Source of the DNA: Xanthocytophaga flava
Lineage (GTDB): Bacteria; Bacteroidota; Bacteroidia; Cytophagales; 172606-1
Length of the DNA: 64,000 bases
Direction: 5' to 3'
NCBI GenBank assembly: GCA_030068525.1
Contig: JASJOS010000014.1
Span: forward strand, 124,001-188,000
Below, in pieces: positions 18,603 through 28,244 of the stretch. The number at the start of each line of letters is the position of its first letter. The first letter of the stretch is position 1. Both the position numbers and the translations under genes were made by a program. Below the pieces are notes generated by a model that was not told the DNA's origin, ran no database searches, and worked only from the letters and a program-made list of their open reading frames with translations.

Positions 18603-19164
18603 ATTGTCAGTAACTGTTTAAGTAATAAGGTTATTCATTGTTTTGATGGTTGGTAATATGCCTGTGTTTTACGCTGATTGAAGTATAGGTAGGCTGTGTT
18701 TTGAGAATAGAAAAAAGCATGCTCATTACAAATCCTGATTCTAATAGATGAGAAGTCAGAAGAAGGAGGCTTGATATGGGGAATTTATCATGATAGCTGT
18801 CTGCTTGTCAGTAGTTTGTGGAAAGTGTTCTACAGATTCAGAAGACAGGAATCTGTGTTTCTCCTCTTTCATTTGAAGAAAAGAATAAAAAACTATATCT
18901 GTATATTTCTTTTTATTAGATTGGCAATTGTTTGATTAACAGATGATTGTGTTGTGAAATATTTTTCTATCTATGAGGTTATGTTTTTAAAGGAATACTT
19001 TACCAATAGAATACATACTTGTAATGGTGTTTTCTGGCGGATTATACATGTTAGTAAGGAAGACTGTATAATGCCTTTTCGAATATGGTATGATTTTCGT
19101 ATAGAACCCTGTACCTAAACAAATCACTTATAATTCAATTATTCAAAAACAAACTTATCAACTT
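18603..19164. other. Intergenic region between divergent genes
   Basis: 562 AT-rich bases. The promoters of the branching enzyme (leftward) and the four-helix-bundle gene (rightward) must lie here, but no clear TAnnTTTG element, hairpin or repeat is visible. Confidence 0.4.
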
Positions 19165-19665
19165 ATGGAAACCATGAATCTGACCTCTTCCGTTCCTTCA
19201 TCAGAAACTACTGACCATACTTTAACACCTTTGACAGAAGTTATGGATCTGCACAAGATCAGAGCTGCATTATATACCAAAATCGCAGCTACTACAGATG
19301 ACTCTCTGATGAAGACTTTTTTTCAGCGGATGGCTACCAGTTCACGTCGTTTTCGTACAGAGTTAACTTTGTTCTCAGGTAAAAGTTCAGACATGATCAC
19401 TGAGAAGGTGATAAAACGTATTGAAAACATATGGTCTGATGCAGGTCAGTATCTGCAGCAGAATAACATGGCTGGTTTGTTACAGACATGGAACTTGCTG
19501 GAAGAAGTTATGATTGATGCCTATCTGAAAGTTGCTGCCAACAGTGGTGTACGTGGTAATTTCCGGAAGGTAATTTTAAAGCAAATTGATTCAATTCGTA
19601 AAGACCGTAATGTGTATCGTTTTGTAGAAAGTATTTTTTTACAAAAGATGCAACCTACAGCTTAA
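19165..19665 (+). CDS. PA2169-type (DUF2383) four-helix-bundle protein
   Basis: 166 residues, mostly helical, with no signal peptide. The pattern resembles ferritin-like DUF2383/PA2169 proteins: a helix with a Tyr (AALYTKIAATTDDSLMKTFF), a second with RMATSSRRFRTEL, then WNLLEEVMIDAYLKVA, and a closing helix starting LKQIDSIRKDRN. These proteins are often tied to general stress responses in Bacteroidota and Proteobacteria, but their biochemistry is unknown. The lipoprotein gene begins 11 bases downstream, so the two form an operon. Family assignment is from pattern memory. Confidence 0.7.
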   Translation: METMNLTSSVPSSETTDHTLTPLTEVMDLHKIRAALYTKIAATTDDSLMKTFFQRMATSSRRFRTELTLFSGKSSDMITEKVIKRIENIWSDAGQYLQQNNMAGLLQTWNLLEEVMIDAYLKVAANSGVRGNFRKVILKQIDSIRKDRNVYRFVESIFLQKMQPTA

Positions 19666-19676
19666 AAGTAAAAACT

Positions 19677-20084
19677 ATGAAAAAGTATAAACTTTCATTA
19701 GGTATAGCTCTGGTATCACTAGGATTGATAGCCGGTGCTTGTTCTTCAAACCGTAATATGAGCAGTTCTGGTAATAAAGTAGAACAAGCTGCTGATAAAG
19801 CAGATGCAGAACTGGATAAGGAAAGAGCAGATTTGAAACTGGAAATTCAGCAAGGTCTGGATAAACTCGATACAAGATTGGATAAGCTCAGAGCCGAAGC
19901 AAAAGATGCTTCCGGCGATGCCAAAGACAATCTGGATGAACAAGTGAAGAAATTGGAGAAATCCAGAGACCGTATGAATAATTACTTATCTGATGTTGGC
20001 AAACAAACTAAGTCCAACTGGCAGAAATTCAAAGCTGACGTACGTTCTTCATTTGAAGAAGTGAAAGAAGATATCAAAGACTAA
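19677..20084 (+). CDS. Small coiled-coil lipoprotein
   Basis: 135 residues. The signal peptide ends in the lipobox IAGAC (Cys at 22), so it is lipidated and membrane-attached. The mature part is almost entirely charged heptad-like helix (AELDKERADLKLEIQQ, LDKLDTRLDKLRAE), a long coiled coil. It resembles small stress-related apolipoprotein-like or YtxH-like helical proteins of Bacteroidota. It is coexpressed with the upstream bundle protein. The role may be in envelope stress, which is inference. Confidence 0.85.
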   Translation: MKKYKLSLGIALVSLGLIAGACSSNRNMSSSGNKVEQAADKADAELDKERADLKLEIQQGLDKLDTRLDKLRAEAKDASGDAKDNLDEQVKKLEKSRDRMNNYLSDVGKQTKSNWQKFKADVRSSFEEVKEDIKD

Positions 20085-20107
20085 ATACTGTGATAATGGT
20101 TTTACAG

Positions 20108-20140
20108 CAAAAGGGTTGACACACATGTCAACCCTTTTGC
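20108..20140 (+). terminator. Intrinsic terminator after the lipoprotein gene
   Basis: AAAAGGGTTGACA pairs with TGTCAACCCTTTT around a 4-base loop. Confidence 0.8.
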
Positions 20141-20224
20141 GTTTGTAGGAAAAGGTAGGATTGTCATTGTTTCTACAGTGGCAGGATTATTTTGATATAA
20201 GGTGAGTAGGTATAAAATAAATAA

Positions 20225-20251
20225 GCACAGTAACAACTTGTGTTACTGTGC
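20225..20251 (-). terminator. Perfect 11-bp hairpin, possible minus-strand terminator
   Basis: GCACAGTAACA pairs exactly with TGTTACTGTGC around five bases. On the minus strand it is followed by a T-rich run, so it may end the transcript of the DUF1328 gene. A second 10-bp hairpin (20341-20366, CTGATAGACC/GGTCTATCAG) stands between it and the gene. Confidence 0.5.
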
Positions 20252-20382
20252 ATCGAGGATATATAGATGGGACTATATAGAGGAATCTTATATAGTAAAG
20301 CTTTTTGCCATTTATAATCTATTTTTAAGTGATGAATGTTCTGATAGACCTTACGGGGTCTATCAGGTATATAATAATTTTA

Positions 20383-20547
20383 TCAGGCTCTCCGGAGCAT
20401 ACTCATTACCAGAGATATAACTAGGGCAATAAGGAAGATATAGAATATTATTTTCGCGATGCTGGCAGCACCTGCTGCGATACCTCCAAAGCCAAATAAT
20501 GCGGCCACCAGGGCAACTACTAAGAAAATTAATGTCCAACGTAACAT
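20383..20547 (-). CDS. DUF1328 (UPF0391, YtjA-like) small membrane protein
   Basis: 54 residues from ATG at 20547. The sequence starts [20 protein letters not shown] and continues [15 protein letters not shown] with two hydrophobic helices and ends in RRA. This is the pattern of the UPF0391 family, whose members are 50-60 residues long and of unknown function, often induced by stress. It fits the neighbouring stress-like genes. Two hairpins lie downstream on the minus strand. Confidence 0.88.
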   Translation of the reverse strand: MLRWTLIFLVVALVAALFGFGGIAAGAASIAKIIFYIFLIALVISLVMSMLRRA

Positions 20548-20860
20548 AGTTGATAGATAGTTTATAGTGAATAACTTGTTTCTGTACTATATAGATAAAA
20601 TTCCCTGCCATTGTCTGAAAAGGGCTTTTTAGCTTATTTTGGGCACTTATATTTCTTTTGTACCCGGATTTTGTGGAAAATCATACATAGTCTGGGCAAA
20701 ATTCCTCTACATTGATAGACAGACCCTTACAGAAGATGTTGTTATTTGAATTGCCAGATAGGTTTTTGTCCGTATTTTTAGCAATCTGAATACCCGAAAG
20801 CCTACCAGAAGAATTATAAGAATACATTGTCCTATTCCATAACCTAAACAAGCCATATAT
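20548..20860. other. Intergenic region between divergent genes
   Basis: 313 bases between the DUF1328 gene and the S9 peptidase gene. I see no RNA gene, repeat or convincing promoter element. Confidence 0.4.
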
Positions 20861-23020
20861 ATGAAGAAACTCTTTCTAACTATTGTCTGTACATTTCATC
20901 TTGTACTTCTTCTGGCTCAGAACGGAACTGAAAAAGTTTTGATGACAGATTTGTTAAAGATCAAACAGGCTGGAAATATCGCTTTGTCTCCTGATGGGAA
21001 TAAAGCAGTGTATACTGTAACATCTATTGAGCCAGATGCAGATAACAAAGATGACTATAAGTACAACACTCAGCTTTTCCTGACAGATCTGAACACAAAT
21101 ACCCAACAACTGACTCGTGGTGAAAGTATTCGTCAGCCTGTTTGGTCTCCTGATGGTAGGAAAATCGCCTTTGTAAGAACTGTCAAAGGAAAAGGGCAAG
21201 TGTTTGTATTGCCGCTGGATGGAGGAGAGGCATTTCAGTTAACCCAATCCAAATACTCTGTCTCCAACCCTCAATGGGCACCGGATGGAAAACAGATTCT
21301 AGTGGCTGTCTCTTTGCCTTTTGGTGAATTACTGAAAGATAGTTTGTTTAATCCAACCAAGCAGCCTCCTTCCTGGAGCCTTGAGAAACCAGGATTCACA
21401 CATAATGAATTTGTCAAACTGAAAGATCAGGCCAAGCCTAATCCGGATGGTTCACTGGAAGAGATCAGAGCGTATCTGAATAAAGATGTAGAGGATAAGA
21501 AAGCGAAAGTCATTAACCGTCTTACTTTTCAGGGAGAATCTACTACAGAACCTGAACTAAACTTTAATCACCTGGCTGTAGTAGCTCTAAAGGAAAATGC
21601 AACGCTAACTCCTTTGACAAAAGGCTTTTACTCATTTGGACAAGCTAGCTGGACTCCAGATGGTAAACAGATTATCTATGTAGCCAATGGAAGCGAAACA
21701 GAACAACATCCCGACAGAGATCTGGATAGCCGTATTTTTGTAATGAATGCAGATGGTAGTAATTATAAACTTCTGCTGGGTGAGAAAGGGAAACGATACA
21801 GCAGTCCGGTACTTTCTGGTGATGGTAAAACTCTGGCTTTTCAGCTATCTGCTTCTGAAGGACTGAACATTCCTGTACTCGCTACCACAGCTTTGGGTGT
21901 AGGTAATGCATCTGTTGCCAGTATTACATTTGACCGGAATGCAGGTAACCTGAAGTTTAGTTCAGACAATAAGTTTTTATACTTCTCTGCACAATCGAAT
22001 GGTGGACAGCCTGTATATCGATATGATCTGAAAACAAAAAAGATTGACCAGTTGTCGGATTATACTACAGGTATCACAGACTTTGATATTTCGAAAAATA
22101 AGATTGTGTATGCCCGGACAGAAATAGTGAATCCTTCTGAAGTATATCTGGCGGATGCATCTCTTAAATCAGCAAAACTTCTGACTGACCTGAATGTTTC
22201 CTGGTTAAAAAATAAAAGACTAAGCCTTCCTGAAAAGCATACGCTCACCAATGACAAAGGGCAAACTATCGAATATTGGATCATGAAGCCCACCTTTGTA
22301 GAGAGCGGAAAGAAATATCCGTTATTACTGGAGATGCATGGTGGCCCTACAGCTATGTGGGGGCCAGGAGAGCAAAGTATGTGGCATGAGTTTCAGTTTT
22401 TCTGTTCCAAAGGATATGGTATTGTGTATGCTAACCCAAGAGGTTCCGGTGGATACGGACTAGATTTCATGAAGGCTAACTACCGTGATTGGGGAACAGG
22501 ACCTGCCAGTGATGTATTGAGTGCTACAACAGCAGCTGCCAAAGAATCCTGGGTAGATACTACCAGACAGGTAATTACAGGTGGATCCTATGCGGGATAT
22601 CTTACTGCCTGGATTGTAGGACATGATAATCGGTTTAAAGCAGCCTTTGCCCAACGGGGAGTGTATGACCTAACTACCTTTATGGGGGAAGGAAATGCAT
22701 GGCGTCTAACTCCAAACTATTTTGGCTATCCGTGGGAAGCACAGAAAGTGCTGGATGATAACTCTCCTTTGACATTCGTAACTAATATTAAAACTCCTTT
22801 GTTGATTAAACATGGCGAAAATGACTTGCGAACAGGTGTGATTCAGAGCGAAATGTTATATAAAAGCTTAAAAATATTGGGAAGAGATGTAGAGTATGTA
22901 CGTATGCCAGGAGCAACCCATGAATTGAGTCGTTCAGGTAATGTACGTCAGCGGATTGATCGTATGTTACGTATTTATGAGTTTATGGAACGATATATAG
23001 GAGACAAAAAGCAGCCATAA
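20861..23020 (+). CDS. S9-family peptidase (prolyl oligopeptidase / acylaminoacyl-peptidase type)
   Basis: 719 residues. A signal peptide (1-19, ending LLLAQ) directs export. Residues about 25-430 form a WD40-like/TolB-type beta-propeller with repeats such as LSPDGNKAVY, WSPDGRKIAF and WTPDGKQIIY. The alpha/beta-hydrolase domain (about 460-719) has the triad S576 in GGSYAGYLTAW, D655 in KHGENDLRTG and H687 in PGATHELSR. The length is normal for the family. It probably trims oligopeptides in the periplasm. It is a single gene closed by a strong terminator. Confidence 0.94.
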   Translation: MKKLFLTIVCTFHLVLLLAQNGTEKVLMTDLLKIKQAGNIALSPDGNKAVYTVTSIEPDADNKDDYKYNTQLFLTDLNTNTQQLTRGESIRQPVWSPDGRKIAFVRTVKGKGQVFVLPLDGGEAFQLTQSKYSVSNPQWAPDGKQILVAVSLPFGELLKDSLFNPTKQPPSWSLEKPGFTHNEFVKLKDQAKPNPDGSLEEIRAYLNKDVEDKKAKVINRLTFQGESTTEPELNFNHLAVVALKENATLTPLTKGFYSFGQASWTPDGKQIIYVANGSETEQHPDRDLDSRIFVMNADGSNYKLLLGEKGKRYSSPVLSGDGKTLAFQLSASEGLNIPVLATTALGVGNASVASITFDRNAGNLKFSSDNKFLYFSAQSNGGQPVYRYDLKTKKIDQLSDYTTGITDFDISKNKIVYARTEIVNPSEVYLADASLKSAKLLTDLNVSWLKNKRLSLPEKHTLTNDKGQTIEYWIMKPTFVESGKKYPLLLEMHGGPTAMWGPGEQSMWHEFQFFCSKGYGIVYANPRGSGGYGLDFMKANYRDWGTGPASDVLSATTAAAKESWVDTTRQVITGGSYAGYLTAWIVGHDNRFKAAFAQRGVYDLTTFMGEGNAWRLTPNYFGYPWEAQKVLDDNSPLTFVTNIKTPLLIKHGENDLRTGVIQSEMLYKSLKILGRDVEYVRMPGATHELSRSGNVRQRIDRMLRIYEFMERYIGDKKQP

Positions 23021-23065
23021 AGTATGATAGGTATTAGTGTAAGAAAATAGATTGCATAAAGAGTG

Positions 23066-23104
23066 AGCAGGCTTGTTTTTTATATACAAGCCTGCTATTT
23101 TTTT
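23066..23104 (+). terminator. Intrinsic terminator of the S9 peptidase gene
   Basis: AGCAGGCTTGT pairs with ACAAGCCTGCT and runs into a T tract. It overlaps an upstream ATG (23073) of the next reading frame, which argues that the metallophosphoesterase starts later. Confidence 0.88.
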
Positions 23105-23141
23105 GGAGAATATCCAATTAGTACCCTTATACCAGAATCCA

Positions 23142-24944
23142 ATGAAGAAAAAAGGCTTTCAGCAACAATCTATGGTAAAATGGTATGATGTCAAGCAATT
23201 GGCTCTTACCGGATTAAGAAGTGTAATCTCTGGAGTTTTTGGTAATTACTCAGATCGTCGTGAGATTCAGGCTGCACTGGATTTGTCAGACGATAATCAA
23301 AATCATATAGATCGGGCTCCAGATGAAATATGGGTAGATTATATTTCAGATCTGGGAGATGGATTCAACTCTACCTATACAATGGCTGATTTGCTGGCTC
23401 AGGAAAAGCTGGAGGTACATGTAGATGGAATTAATACTGTACTACCCTCAGCCAAAATTATCATTATGGGTGGAGACGAGGTATATCCTACACCCAGTCT
23501 GGATGAATATAACAGACGTACCAAGTATCTCTACGAAGCAGCCTTTCCTGAAAATTGTGATGAGACAGAAGCTGAAAAGACTTATCTGTATGCTATACCG
23601 GGCAACCATGACTGGTATGATGGTCTAGGTACATTTCTGAAACTATTCACACAGGGACGAAAATGGGGCAGATTGCATACACGCCAGAGCCGAAGTTATT
23701 TTGCTATAAAGCTAACTGAAAATGTGTGGTTATGGGGATTGGATGTCCAACTCAATTCAGAGATTGATCAACCACAACTTAGCTATTTTCAGGGGTTAAA
23801 ATGTCCTGAGAAGATGAAAGAAGGAGATAAGATAATTCTTTGTACAGCAGAACCATCTTGGGTATTTCATACACATCACCTGACAGACTACTCCTATGAA
23901 CGACTCACTTATTTTCAGCGAAAATGTATTGATGAGCAAGGACTTTCTTTAATTGCTACCCTTACAGGAGACCTTCATCACTATTCCCACTACACAGGTG
24001 TACGTACAAATGGAAAGACAAAATCGGTGATTCACAATATTACAGCAGGAGGAGGTGGGGCTTTTTTGCATCCAACGCATTTTTTAAAAGAAAAACTGAC
24101 AGGCTTACATGCCAATGGCATTACTGAAGAATTAGGGTTACAGGCACGTTTCCCAAATAAAGATGAATCACATACGCTGGCTTTTAAGAATTTTCTCTTT
24201 CCGTTTTTAAATCCAGGATTTGGAATAGTACTGGGAATCTTATTTCTGATTATTGTCTGGATGCTGCAAAGCTCTGTACCTGTAGGTGATCGATCACTAA
24301 TCAGTCAGCTAGCTGGTTCCTATACATTAAAAGATTTTGTGCGCAATACTGCCAATTTTCTACAGCATAGCCCTATGGCTGTTATTCTGGTCATTATTCT
24401 GGTCAGTGGATTTATTGGATTTGCAGACAATCAGACAGGAGAGAAGGGAAAGAAAAACCATTTTAAATTTGCCGGTGCTATTCATGGTATTTTACAGGTA
24501 TTGCTTCTTTTCTTCTTTCTATGGGGACTGAGCCGGTTCAACTATTGGTTACTGGGACAGGACGTCAGCCAGATAGAAAAGAATCTGGCTAACAAACATA
24601 CCAATGACTTCGGAATTAATGTAACCTTACTAGCTTTGCTGATTGTTGAGTTAGTGGGAGTTGCAGGGTTCTTAGGTTCGTTTCTGATGGGATGTTATCT
24701 TTTTTGCAGTACCTATTTCTTTCATATACATTATAATGAGGCTTTTTCATCCTTCCGGTATGAAGGATACAAAAACTTCTTACGAATTCATGTGAGTAAA
24801 AACAAAGTAACTATTTATCCGATTGGTGTGCGTAATGTGACTACACAGTGGGAAACCTTGATTGTAAATGGAAAGTGTAGGTTTAAGGGAAAGACTGCAT
24901 CCTATGAACTGATAGATAAGCCTATTGAGATAAATCTGAGTTGA
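23142..24944 (+). CDS. Membrane-associated metallophosphoesterase
   Basis: 600 residues from ATG at 23142; an in-frame ATG at 23073 lies inside the preceding terminator stem and is rejected. The calcineurin-like domain shows ISDLGDG (about 68-74), MGGDEVYP with D112, GNHDWYDGL near 155 and TGDLHHYSHY near 285, which supply metal ligands and the catalytic His. At least four hydrophobic helices follow (from about 360), so the catalytic part is tethered to the membrane. The substrate is unknown; nucleotides or phospholipids are possible. The length is unusual for a plain metallophosphoesterase because of the membrane half. Confidence 0.88.
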   Translation: MKKKGFQQQSMVKWYDVKQLALTGLRSVISGVFGNYSDRREIQAALDLSDDNQNHIDRAPDEIWVDYISDLGDGFNSTYTMADLLAQEKLEVHVDGINTVLPSAKIIIMGGDEVYPTPSLDEYNRRTKYLYEAAFPENCDETEAEKTYLYAIPGNHDWYDGLGTFLKLFTQGRKWGRLHTRQSRSYFAIKLTENVWLWGLDVQLNSEIDQPQLSYFQGLKCPEKMKEGDKIILCTAEPSWVFHTHHLTDYSYERLTYFQRKCIDEQGLSLIATLTGDLHHYSHYTGVRTNGKTKSVIHNITAGGGGAFLHPTHFLKEKLTGLHANGITEELGLQARFPNKDESHTLAFKNFLFPFLNPGFGIVLGILFLIIVWMLQSSVPVGDRSLISQLAGSYTLKDFVRNTANFLQHSPMAVILVIILVSGFIGFADNQTGEKGKKNHFKFAGAIHGILQVLLLFFFLWGLSRFNYWLLGQDVSQIEKNLANKHTNDFGINVTLLALLIVELVGVAGFLGSFLMGCYLFCSTYFFHIHYNEAFSSFRYEGYKNFLRIHVSKNKVTIYPIGVRNVTTQWETLIVNGKCRFKGKTASYELIDKPIEINLS

Positions 24945-25201
24945 TTCTCTTTGTATTGTATAAAAATCAGGTGGATAACCTGTTTACTATATCTTTTCTG
25001 TGAACTTTAAACTGATCATATTATTGTATTTAGGATAAGTACACGAATGTATAAAGATTGGATAGGGAGTTGTTTTATTTGGAATAGTTTATCTAACACC
25101 ATTATATAGTTAGCCAAGCCATTACAGATAAAGCAGGTTGTTATAATAGTTCTTTCCTACTAGGAAAATTCGTATCATCTGTGATTCAGAAAATCTTTGT
25201 G

Positions 25202-25314
25202 GTGAATTCCGATCAAAAAAAGTTTTGCCGTGAATAATAAACAAGAGAAAAATTGACCGGAGTTCAGATTAAAATAAAATCGCCGTGAGTTCTGATCAAA
25301 ACTCTCTTTCGTGG
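25202..25314. repeat. Three degenerate short repeats
   Basis: GTGAATTCCGATCAAAA (25202), GGAGTTCAGATTAAAA (25259) and GTGAGTTCTGATCAAAA (25286) share a core. The first two are followed by a TGCCGTGA or CGCCGTGA segment and the third by TTTCGTGG. They are not evenly spaced. Origin unknown; they could be decayed members of a dispersed repeat. Confidence 0.5.
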
Positions 25315-25370
25315 CCAGGCAACCGAGTCCGCCCTATTGAGGAGCCATGCCGTGAACTATGCGCAAACAA

Positions 25371-25411
25371 AAAAGTTTCACTAAAAGGCGTAAGCTTCTA
25401 GTGAAACTTTT
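25371..25411 (-). terminator. Intrinsic terminator of the amidohydrolase gene
   Basis: AAAAGTTTCACTA pairs exactly with TAGTGAAACTTTT (13 bp). On the minus strand it is followed by a T run. Confidence 0.85.
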
Positions 25412-25455
25412 GAGTGACTACAGAATGTGTAGTTATTAATATTATTTCTTGTAGA

Positions 25456-27087
25456 TTATTTCTTATAGACCTGCTCTCCTCCTACAAAGGTTGCAATTAC
25501 TTTCGTCTCCAGCACTTTTTGCGATTCAACTTTCATCAGATCCTGATTCAAAATGATAAAGTCGGCAAATTTTCCAGGTTCCAGACTGCCTTTTTCTTTT
25601 TCTTCAAAATTAGATTTAGCAGCCCATATTGTCATACCCTTAAGGGTTTCTTCACGTGTAAGGGCATTCTCTTTCTGAAATCCTCCCTGTGGGTATCCTT
25701 TGGCATCTACGCGGAATGTTGAAGCTAGAAATGTTTTAAATGGGCTGATATCTTCAACTGGAAAGTCTGTTCCTAATGGAAGCCAGTTATTTTGCTTCAA
25801 CAGATCTTTGTATGCATACGCATATTTGACACGCGAAGAGCCCAAACGTTGTTCTGCCCAATACATATCAGAAGTAGCATGTGTAGGTTGTACTGATGGA
25901 ACTACATTATAGTTGGCAAACATTGCAAAATCTTTTTCATTGACAACCTGTGCGTGTTCAATTCTCCAGCGTTTGTCATTTTTGCCTTTGAGTACTTCAC
26001 CATAAATCTCTAAAATTTCCCGGTTGGCAGAATCCCCAATAGCATGAGTACACATTTGAAAATCTGTATTGGCTAGTAGCTGAGCTATTTTGCGAAAATG
26101 CTCAGGTTTACTCAGTAAAAATCCTGACCAGTCATGCCTGTCTGCATAAGGCTCAAGCAGGCAGGCACCTCTTGATCCCAGCGCCCCATCACCATAAATT
26201 TTAAAGCTTCGAATGTTTAGCTTGTCTGTTTTATAAGGGCCTTTGGATAAATAACGGGCGTAGTTGGTAGAGTCATCACTCAGCATGACATACACACGCA
26301 TTTTAAGCTTACCACTTTTTTGCAGTGCATCAATAGCTTCTGCTTCGTTTGCCATCAGGCCACAATCATCCACAGTAGTTAATCCTACTGCAAAGCAATT
26401 TTGTTGTGCATCCAGCAATGCTTTTTCAATATCCGATTGGTTTGGTGCAGGAATAATTCTACCAACCAGATCCATGGCATTATCTATCAGAATACCTGTT
26501 AGCTTCCCATTTCGAACTTCTACTGTACCCCCTGTAAGGGTTTGTCCTGGTTTAATATTCGCTTTTTGTAGAGCATTTTGATTCGCAATCGCTGCATGGC
26601 CATCGATTCGGGTTAGAATAACAGGTTTGTCAGGTAACAGGCTATCGAGTCGCTCTTTACTGGGAAATTCTTTTACAGCCCAATCATTCTGGTCCCAACC
26701 TCGTCCTATAATCCATTCTGAAGGATTATTTTTTGAAAATTCGGCTACTTTCTGAATAATTTCATCCCAGCTTTTAGTACCTGTAAGATCCACTGTCTGT
26801 AAGCCTAGGCCATAACGATAAAAATGGGAATGGGCATCAATAAATCCAGGATATATAGCCTGACCTTGTGCATCTGTTTTCTCTGGAGCCTCATATTGAT
26901 TGAGAATGTCTTTGGTTGTTCCTACAGCTAGTATTTTTCCATGCTTTACTGCCAGTGCTTCTGCTACTTCAAATTTCTCGTTTACTGTATAGACGATGCC
27001 ATTGTAGACGATAAGATCAGCTTTTTGTTTGGATTGACATGAAAATAGGAGGGATATAAGGGCAAAGATGCCGTACAATTTCTTCAT
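25456..27087 (-). CDS. YtcJ-like amidohydrolase lipoprotein
   Basis: 543 residues from ATG at 27087, chosen because it gives a lipoprotein signal peptide (MKKLYGIFALISLLFSC, Cys at 17); a longer frame upstream has no export signal. Amidohydrolase_3 features follow: LIVYNGIVYTVNE at the start, the metal motif PGFIDAHSHFYRYG near 78, WIIGRGWDQNDW, GDGALGSRGA near 295, TDFQMCTHAIGDSANRE and WRIEHAQV, then LPLGTDFPVED. Such enzymes hydrolyse amide or cyclic C-N bonds with bound metals; the substrate is unknown. Transcribed alone, divergent from the suf operon. Confidence 0.9.
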   Translation of the reverse strand: MKKLYGIFALISLLFSCQSKQKADLIVYNGIVYTVNEKFEVAEALAVKHGKILAVGTTKDILNQYEAPEKTDAQGQAIYPGFIDAHSHFYRYGLGLQTVDLTGTKSWDEIIQKVAEFSKNNPSEWIIGRGWDQNDWAVKEFPSKERLDSLLPDKPVILTRIDGHAAIANQNALQKANIKPGQTLTGGTVEVRNGKLTGILIDNAMDLVGRIIPAPNQSDIEKALLDAQQNCFAVGLTTVDDCGLMANEAEAIDALQKSGKLKMRVYVMLSDDSTNYARYLSKGPYKTDKLNIRSFKIYGDGALGSRGACLLEPYADRHDWSGFLLSKPEHFRKIAQLLANTDFQMCTHAIGDSANREILEIYGEVLKGKNDKRWRIEHAQVVNEKDFAMFANYNVVPSVQPTHATSDMYWAEQRLGSSRVKYAYAYKDLLKQNNWLPLGTDFPVEDISPFKTFLASTFRVDAKGYPQGGFQKENALTREETLKGMTIWAAKSNFEEKEKGSLEPGKFADFIILNQDLMKVESQKVLETKVIATFVGGEQVYKK

Positions 27088-27276
27088 GGGTATGTTTGGT
27101 TTGTTTGAGATATGGTGCTTAAAAATAGAAAAAAGTAGCAAATTGTATGTATTCGGGTTGTTTCTTAAAATTGAATTTATATAGAAAACATGTTTGGATA
27201 GTCTGTGCAAAAAATTATAAAATGAGCATTTGAGATTATTTTTGACGGGATTCTCGCTGTTCCGAACAAAATCTGC

Positions 27277-27284
27277 TACTTTTG
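27277..27284 (+). promoter_or_regulatory. Candidate -7 element of the suf operon
   Basis: TACTTTTG matches TAnnTTTG and would give a leader of about 100 bases before sufC. No regulator site is evident. Confidence 0.45.
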
Positions 27285-27392
27285 TGTTTTTGTTTAAAAT
27301 TATTTTAAATAAGAAGCTTGAGAATGCTGTATCCGAAGTGGTACACCTTATATTTTTGCAGATATTATATTTATATATTCCTACACATATTT

Positions 27393-28145
27393 ATGCTGAC
27401 AATCAATAACCTACACGCACGAGTAGAAGAAAAAGAAATCCTGAAAGGATTGAATCTGGAAGTGAAGCCAGGCGAAATACATGCTATTATGGGACCCAAT
27501 GGATCAGGAAAGAGTACACTGGCATCTGTATTAGCTGGACGTGAAGCTTATGAGGTAACAGATGGTTCAGTTAACTATCTGGGTGAGGATTTGTTGGAAC
27601 TTTCGCCTGAAGAACGTGCGCAAAAGGGAATTTTTCTTGCATTTCAGTATCCGGTAGAAATACCAGGTGTAAGTACAACTAACTTTTTAAAGACTGCTAT
27701 AAACGAAATTCGCAAGGCACGTGGAGAAGAAGCGTTGGATGCAGTAAATTTCCTGAAGCTGATGAAGGAAAAAATGAAGCTGGTAAATATTGATGATACC
27801 TTATTGAAGCGTGCGCTGAATGAAGGATTTTCAGGCGGCGAGAAAAAACGCAATGAAGTGTTTCAAATGGCTATGCTAGAGCCTAAACTGGCTATTCTGG
27901 ATGAAACAGATTCAGGGCTGGATATAGATGCATTGCGTATCGTGGCTGAAGGCGTAAACAAACTGCGCTCAAAAGACAATGCAATCATTGTGGTAACGCA
28001 CTATCAGCGTTTGTTAGACTATATCGTGCCTGATTTTGTGCACGTATTGTATAAAGGAAAGATTGTAAAATCAGGTACAAAAGAACTGGCGCTGGAACTG
28101 GAAGAAAAAGGATATGACTGGATTAAAGCAGAAGTAACCGTCTAG
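27393..28145 (+). CDS. sufC: Fe-S cluster assembly ATPase SufC
   Basis: 250 residues from ATG at 27393, the normal SufC start (MLTINNLHARVEEKEILKG). ABC-ATPase motifs: Walker A GPNGSGKST near 34-42, Q loop in FLAFQYPVEIPG, signature FSGGEKKRNE, Walker B LAILDETDSGLDID and the H loop VVTHYQR. The SGGEKKRNE and DETDSGLD forms are diagnostic for SufC. It powers the SufBCD scaffold in the cytoplasm. sufB, normally just upstream, is absent; an amidohydrolase on the other strand occupies that place. sufD follows after 100 bases. Confidence 0.97.
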   Translation: MLTINNLHARVEEKEILKGLNLEVKPGEIHAIMGPNGSGKSTLASVLAGREAYEVTDGSVNYLGEDLLELSPEERAQKGIFLAFQYPVEIPGVSTTNFLKTAINEIRKARGEEALDAVNFLKLMKEKMKLVNIDDTLLKRALNEGFSGGEKKRNEVFQMAMLEPKLAILDETDSGLDIDALRIVAEGVNKLRSKDNAIIVVTHYQRLLDYIVPDFVHVLYKGKIVKSGTKELALELEEKGYDWIKAEVTV

Positions 28146-28244
28146 TAATCTTTCTGTTTTTCTATCTGACAGCTATATAGGTTTGTAATAAGCCAACACG
28201 TAGTAAAGTCAGCCTGATCAGTACCCTTAATCTTTATATGAAAT

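Larger units (their letters stand above)
24945..25455. other. Gene-free region with degenerate repeats and a terminator
   Basis: About 510 bases between convergent genes. It holds three related segments of the form GTGARTTCYGATCAAAA (see the repeat entry), a GC-richer stretch at about 25310-25360 and the amidohydrolase terminator. No gene is credible. Confidence 0.5.

Noticed and set aside
20202-20420. 72-codon plus-strand frame
   Set aside because: It crosses two hairpins and lies antisense to the end of the well-supported DUF1328 gene.
23073-23141. Longer start for the metallophosphoesterase
   Set aside because: This ATG lies inside the terminator hairpin of the preceding gene.
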